Source: JASLDZ01 sp965199975 (lineage in GTDB: Bacteria > Pseudomonadota > Alphaproteobacteria > Caulobacterales > Caulobacteraceae). Taken from it: a stretch of DNA of 64,000 nucleotides. Under the pieces are notes generated by a model. It saw only the letters and a program-made list of their open reading frames with translations. It was not told the origin of the DNA and made no database searches. The stretch spans positions 2,666,001 through 2,730,000 of the forward strand of contig OZ241340.1 in assembly GCA_965199975.1 (NCBI GenBank), in the 5' to 3' direction. The position numbers and the translations under genes are program-made. This document shows, in pieces, positions 61,303-64,000 of the stretch (its first letter is position 1; each line of letters starts with the position of its first letter).

Positions 61303-62307
61303 ATGGCCCTAGACACCGCCCCGCCCACCGACGACGCCCTGCTGTCCGCCACCCCCGACACCGAAGTCTCGGTGCGCGACGCGTTCGGGGTGGACAGCGA
61401 CATGAAGGTGCCCGCCTTTTCCACGCGCGACCCGCATGTGCCGGACTTCGACGAGGGCTACCGCTTCGATCCCGACACCACGCTGGCCATCTGCGCGGGC
61501 TTCGCCTTCGACCGCCGGGTGATGGTGCAGGGCTACCACGGCACCGGCAAGTCGACCCACATCGAGCAGGTGGCGGCGCGCCTCAACTGGCCGCTGGTGC
61601 GCCTCAACCTCGACGCCCACGTCAGCCGCATCGACCTCGTCGGCAAGGACGCCATCGTGCTGCGCGACGGCCGCCAGGTGACCGAGTTCCGCGAGGGCAT
61701 GCTGCCCTGGGCGATCCAGCGCCCTATCGCGCTCGTATTCGACGAATACGACGCCGGGCGACCAGACGTGATGTTCGTGATCCAGCGCGTTCTGGAGCAG
61801 CAGGGCCGGCTGACGCTGCTCGACCAGAACCGGGTGATCCGGCCCAACGCCCATTTTCGCCTGTTCGCCACCACCAACACGATCGGGCTGGGCGACACCA
61901 CGGGGCTCTATCACGGCACCCAGCAGATCAACCAAGGCCAGATGGACCGCTGGTCGATCGTCACCACGCTGAACTACCTGCCCCACGATGTGGAGGCGCA
62001 GATCGTGCTGTCCAAAGCCCCGACATACGACACGACCGAGGGCAAGCGCACCCTGGCGGCCATGGTGCGGGTGGCCGACATGACCCGCAACGCCTTCATG
62101 AACGGCGACATCTCCACGGTCATGAGCCCGCGCACGGTGATCACCTGGGCGCAGAACGCCGACATCTTCGGCGACGTGGGCACCGGCTTCCGCCTCACCT
62201 TCCTCAACAAGTGCGACGAGCTGGAGCGGCCGACGGTGGCCGAATTCTATCAGCGCGCGTTCGGCGCCGACCTGCCGGAGAGCGCGCTGCGGGTGAAGGT
62301 CGCCTGA
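61303..62307 (+). CDS. cobS: Cobaltochelatase subunit CobS
   Basis: AAA+ ATPase subunit of the aerobic cobalt chelatase CobNST. 334 residues. Walker A GYHGTGKST at 77-85, Walker B IALVFDEYD near 142-150, sensor NTIGLGDTTGLY. The N-terminal FSTRDPHVPDFDEGYRFDPDTTLAICAGF is typical of CobS. Its usual partner cobT should follow immediately but does not; a 35-residue ORF and a TetR gene are there instead. Confidence 0.95.
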   Translation: MALDTAPPTDDALLSATPDTEVSVRDAFGVDSDMKVPAFSTRDPHVPDFDEGYRFDPDTTLAICAGFAFDRRVMVQGYHGTGKSTHIEQVAARLNWPLVRLNLDAHVSRIDLVGKDAIVLRDGRQVTEFREGMLPWAIQRPIALVFDEYDAGRPDVMFVIQRVLEQQGRLTLLDQNRVIRPNAHFRLFATTNTIGLGDTTGLYHGTQQINQGQMDRWSIVTTLNYLPHDVEAQIVLSKAPTYDTTEGKRTLAAMVRVADMTRNAFMNGDISTVMSPRTVITWAQNADIFGDVGTGFRLTFLNKCDELERPTVAEFYQRAFGADLPESALRVKVA

Positions 62308-62363
62308 TCGTCGACAGGCGCGTCAAAACCTCCGGTCGACGCACCGCAGCCCTTGCCATCTTC

Positions 62364-62377
62364 TGACGTTTGCGTCA
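62364..62377 (+). promoter_or_regulatory. Inverted repeat TGACG-TTTG-CGTCA, likely TetR-type operator
   Basis: Perfect 5-bp arms with a 4-base spacer, 29 bases upstream of the 35-residue ORF. Size and symmetry fit a TetR-family operator. The TetR gene that ends next to the ORF is an obvious candidate regulator. Confidence 0.45.
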
Positions 62378-62405
62378 TTATGACCTTCTTGTAATGGAGG
62401 TGACG

Positions 62406-62513
62406 ATGACTGCCGCACTGAGCCTTGCCGGCGTGACCGCAGTGATCCTGCTGACGTCCGAGCAGGTGGTTCATCTCGGCGTGCAGCTGGCCTTCCGACT
62501 CCTCGGGGTCTGA
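62406..62513 (+). CDS. Small 35-residue hydrophobic protein
   Basis: ATG at 62406 with a strong GGAGGTG six bases upstream, 35 codons, TGA at 62511. The protein has one hydrophobic helix (LSLAGVTAVILLTSEQVVHLGVQLAFRLL, split by a polar TSEQ) and could be a membrane-associated small protein. Convergent with the TetR gene, 14 bases between stops. Too short for family assignment; support is the ribosome site and the upstream palindrome. Confidence 0.5.
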   Translation: MTAALSLAGVTAVILLTSEQVVHLGVQLAFRLLGV

Positions 62514-62527
62514 GACCACCTCGCCGG

Positions 62528-63109
62528 TCAGAGCGGCGCGGCCAAGGTCCGCGCCAACGCCGATTTCGCTTCGCGCAGCAGCGCCGGATCCAAGGCGCCC
62601 TGTTGCTTGAACACGCGTAGCGCGAGCCCCTCCCACAGCGCGCAGATTAATTCGATCCGCGCCTCGGCGACACCTTCCGGCGCCAAGTCGGCCTTGTCGC
62701 CTAACAGGGCGCTTCGCAAAAGGACGCGCACGCGCGCATCGGCGTCATGCATGATGGTGGCGATCCGGGGATTGCGCGCCGCCTCGGAGAGGATTTCGAG
62801 CCGAAGCGCAGTGACTCCGCCCAGAGCCTTCTCCTGGATATGCTGCATCGTGCGTTCGGCGATGGCCTCAGGGTCCCCCGCGAGTTCGGCGATGGAGTTG
62901 GTCGCCTCCAGCAGGTCCTCCTCGACGATGGCCGCTACCACCGCCTCCTTATTCTCGAAGTAGCGGTAGATGTGGCCGACGCTGATGCCGGCCTCTTCGG
63001 CGATGCGAGCCATGCTGGCGCCGTGGAAGCCGTGCTTGGCGAAGCATGTGCGCGCCGCGTCCAGGATGCACCGCGAACGGGTCCGCGCCTCGACCGCCGC
63101 TTCGCCCAT
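62528..63109 (-). CDS. TetR/AcrR-family repressor of an RND efflux operon
   Basis: 193 residues. N-terminal HTH HGASMARIAEEAGISVGHIYRYFENKEAVVAAIV (about 27-60, split into ARIAEEAGISVGHIYRYF), then a ligand-binding domain of the AcrR kind. The ATG at 63109 follows GGAGGGA; a GTG one codon upstream is an alternative. Divergent from the RND adaptor gene with about 130 bp between, which contains a strong palindrome, the standard layout of an efflux repressor. Confidence 0.9.
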   Translation of the reverse strand: MGEAAVEARTRSRCILDAARTCFAKHGFHGASMARIAEEAGISVGHIYRYFENKEAVVAAIVEEDLLEATNSIAELAGDPEAIAERTMQHIQEKALGGVTALRLEILSEAARNPRIATIMHDADARVRVLLRSALLGDKADLAPEGVAEARIELICALWEGLALRVFKQQGALDPALLREAKSALARTLAAPL

Positions 63110-63176
63110 CACTCCCTCCGTCCCGTCTGCGCGCTATTGACGCGGTGGGTCTATCCGACATACCACACCGCCGCAC

Positions 63177-63196
63177 GGGAGTGAACGTTCATTCCC
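63177..63196 (+). promoter_or_regulatory. 20-bp palindrome between tetR and the RND adaptor
   Basis: GGGA-G-TGAACGTTCA-T-TCCC: symmetric except for one central-flank pair, with a perfect ten-base core. It lies 46 bases upstream of the efflux gene start and 67 bases from the repressor start. Best candidate for the repressor's operator. Confidence 0.6.
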
Positions 63197-63242
63197 ACCC
63201 GGCGCAACCTGGCGCCGGCGGCCCGTCGAGGGAGCCACCTGC

Positions 63243-64000
63243 ATGCGTCCACATCGCCTCGCAGCGCCGCTCGCGGCCGCCTGGGCGTTGGCGGCGTGCC
63301 ACAAGCCGCCCCCGCCCCCGCCCCCGCCGCCCGAGGTGGGCTACGTCGTCGTGCAGTCGCAGGCGGTGTCGCTCAACACCGAGCTGCCGGGCCGCACCAA
63401 CGCGTTTGTGACGGCCGACGTGCGCCCGCAGGTGAACGGCATCATCCTGCAGCGCCTGTTCACCGAAGGGACGGACGTGGCGAAGGGCCAGGCGCTCTAC
63501 CGGATCGATCCCAAGCCCTACCAGGCGCTGGTCGAGCAGGCGCAGGGCCAGTTGGCCAACGCGCAGGCCAACCTGGTGACCACCCGCCTGCAGGCGCAGC
63601 GCTACTCCGATCTGGTCAAGATCAACGCCGTCAGCAAGCAGGACAACGACAACGCCCAGGCCACCTACGGCCAAGCCCGCGCCAACGTGCAGCAGTACAA
63701 GGCCGCAGTGGACACAGCGCGCATCAACCTCGGCTACACGACGATCCGCGCTCCGGTGTCGGGGCGTATAGGGCGCTCGCTGGTCACCATCGGCGCCCTG
63801 GCCACCAGCGGGCAGACCACCGCGCTGGCCACCATCCAGGCGCTGGACCCGATCTACGTGGACGTGAGCCAGTCGTCGGATGAACTGCTCCAGCTCACCC
63901 ATGCGGTGACCCAGGGCGGGCTGAACAAGGCGCCCACCGCCCACGCCAAGCTGATCCTGTCGGACGGCTCGACCTACGCTCAGGAGGGCCTGATCCGCTT
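63243..64000 (+). CDS. RND efflux periplasmic adaptor subunit (3' end beyond window)
   Basis: 252 codons visible. Lipoprotein signal MRPHRLAAPLAAAWALAAC with Cys19, a run of ten prolines, then the membrane-fusion protein architecture: beta-barrel start VVVQSQAVSLNTELPGRT, lipoyl half VRPQVNGIILQRLFTEGTDVAKGQALYRIDPKPYQA, coiled-coil hairpin (about 95-165), second lipoyl half TTIRAPVSGRIGRSLVTIGALA. Of the AcrA/MexA type, exporting antibiotics or solvents with an RND pump and outer-membrane channel that must follow outside the window. Confidence 0.93.
   Translation, partial: MRPHRLAAPLAAAWALAACHKPPPPPPPPPEVGYVVVQSQAVSLNTELPGRTNAFVTADVRPQVNGIILQRLFTEGTDVAKGQALYRIDPKPYQALVEQAQGQLANAQANLVTTRLQAQRYSDLVKINAVSKQDNDNAQATYGQARANVQQYKAAVDTARINLGYTTIRAPVSGRIGRSLVTIGALATSGQTTALATIQALDPIYVDVSQSSDELLQLTHAVTQGGLNKAPTAHAKLILSDGSTYAQEGLIR

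Overview
This window comes from the chromosome of a high-GC alphaproteobacterium, most probably a member of Caulobacterales (Caulobacter/Phenylobacterium-like). Evidence: a 506-residue FtsZ with a very long linker; a murC-murB-ddl-ftsQ-ftsA-ftsZ cluster; a CtrA-type TTAA-N7-TTAAC box in front of ftsZ; an alphaproteobacterial LexA box (GAAC-N7-GAAC) in front of an imuA-imuB-dnaE2 operon; a PHB trio phaB/phaA/phaR; and a bolA-dnaJ-cobS neighbourhood. The genus is inference.

Layout. 1-9.7 kb: cell-wall and division genes on the minus strand, interrupted by a receiver/HPt phosphorelay pair and an exported protein (between ftsA and ftsZ) and by a plus-strand membrane protein (between ddl and murB). 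9.7-12.3 kb: an AT-rich AbiJ-like gene, a BLUF photoreceptor, a frameshifted exported protein and a 470-bp structured repeat. 12.3-17.7 kb: mfd, a full and a truncated sdhE copy, and a channel-like protein. 17.7-22.2 kb: EF-P with its modification enzymes EpmA and EpmB, a PII protein and glyoxalase II. 22.2-26.9 kb: PHB synthesis genes and their regulator. 27-33.5 kb: a structured repeat, anmK, tyrS, Bcp peroxiredoxin between two YjbR-family genes, msrA, clpP. 34.5-41.2 kb: the SOS mutasome, in which ImuA is fused to a complete endonuclease III-like DNA glycosylase. 41.3-50.5 kb: an accessory stretch around tRNA-Asn with several broken or chimeric genes (CMD-TetR chimera, 5'-truncated gene, frameshifted NmrA-like gene, monooxygenase with one amber codon), plus a TetR, a WYL regulator and a SnoaL-like protein. 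50.5-51.7 kb: two large structured repeats. 51.7-59.7 kb: aldo/keto reductase, xerD, aroK-aroB, esterase, CorC/HlyC-type protein. 59.8-64 kb: bolA, J-domain protein, cobS, a 35-residue ORF, and a TetR divergent from an RND efflux adaptor that runs off the end.

The most unusual features are the Nth-ImuA fusion under a LexA box, two families of large GC-rich structured repeats (each with two copies here, with compensatory changes in the stems), a third family of short hairpins flanking a 6.2-kb accessory block, and the AT-rich AbiJ-like gene. No CRISPR array, rRNA or prophage was seen. Several gene breaks sit in GC-rich runs and could be sequencing or assembly errors.
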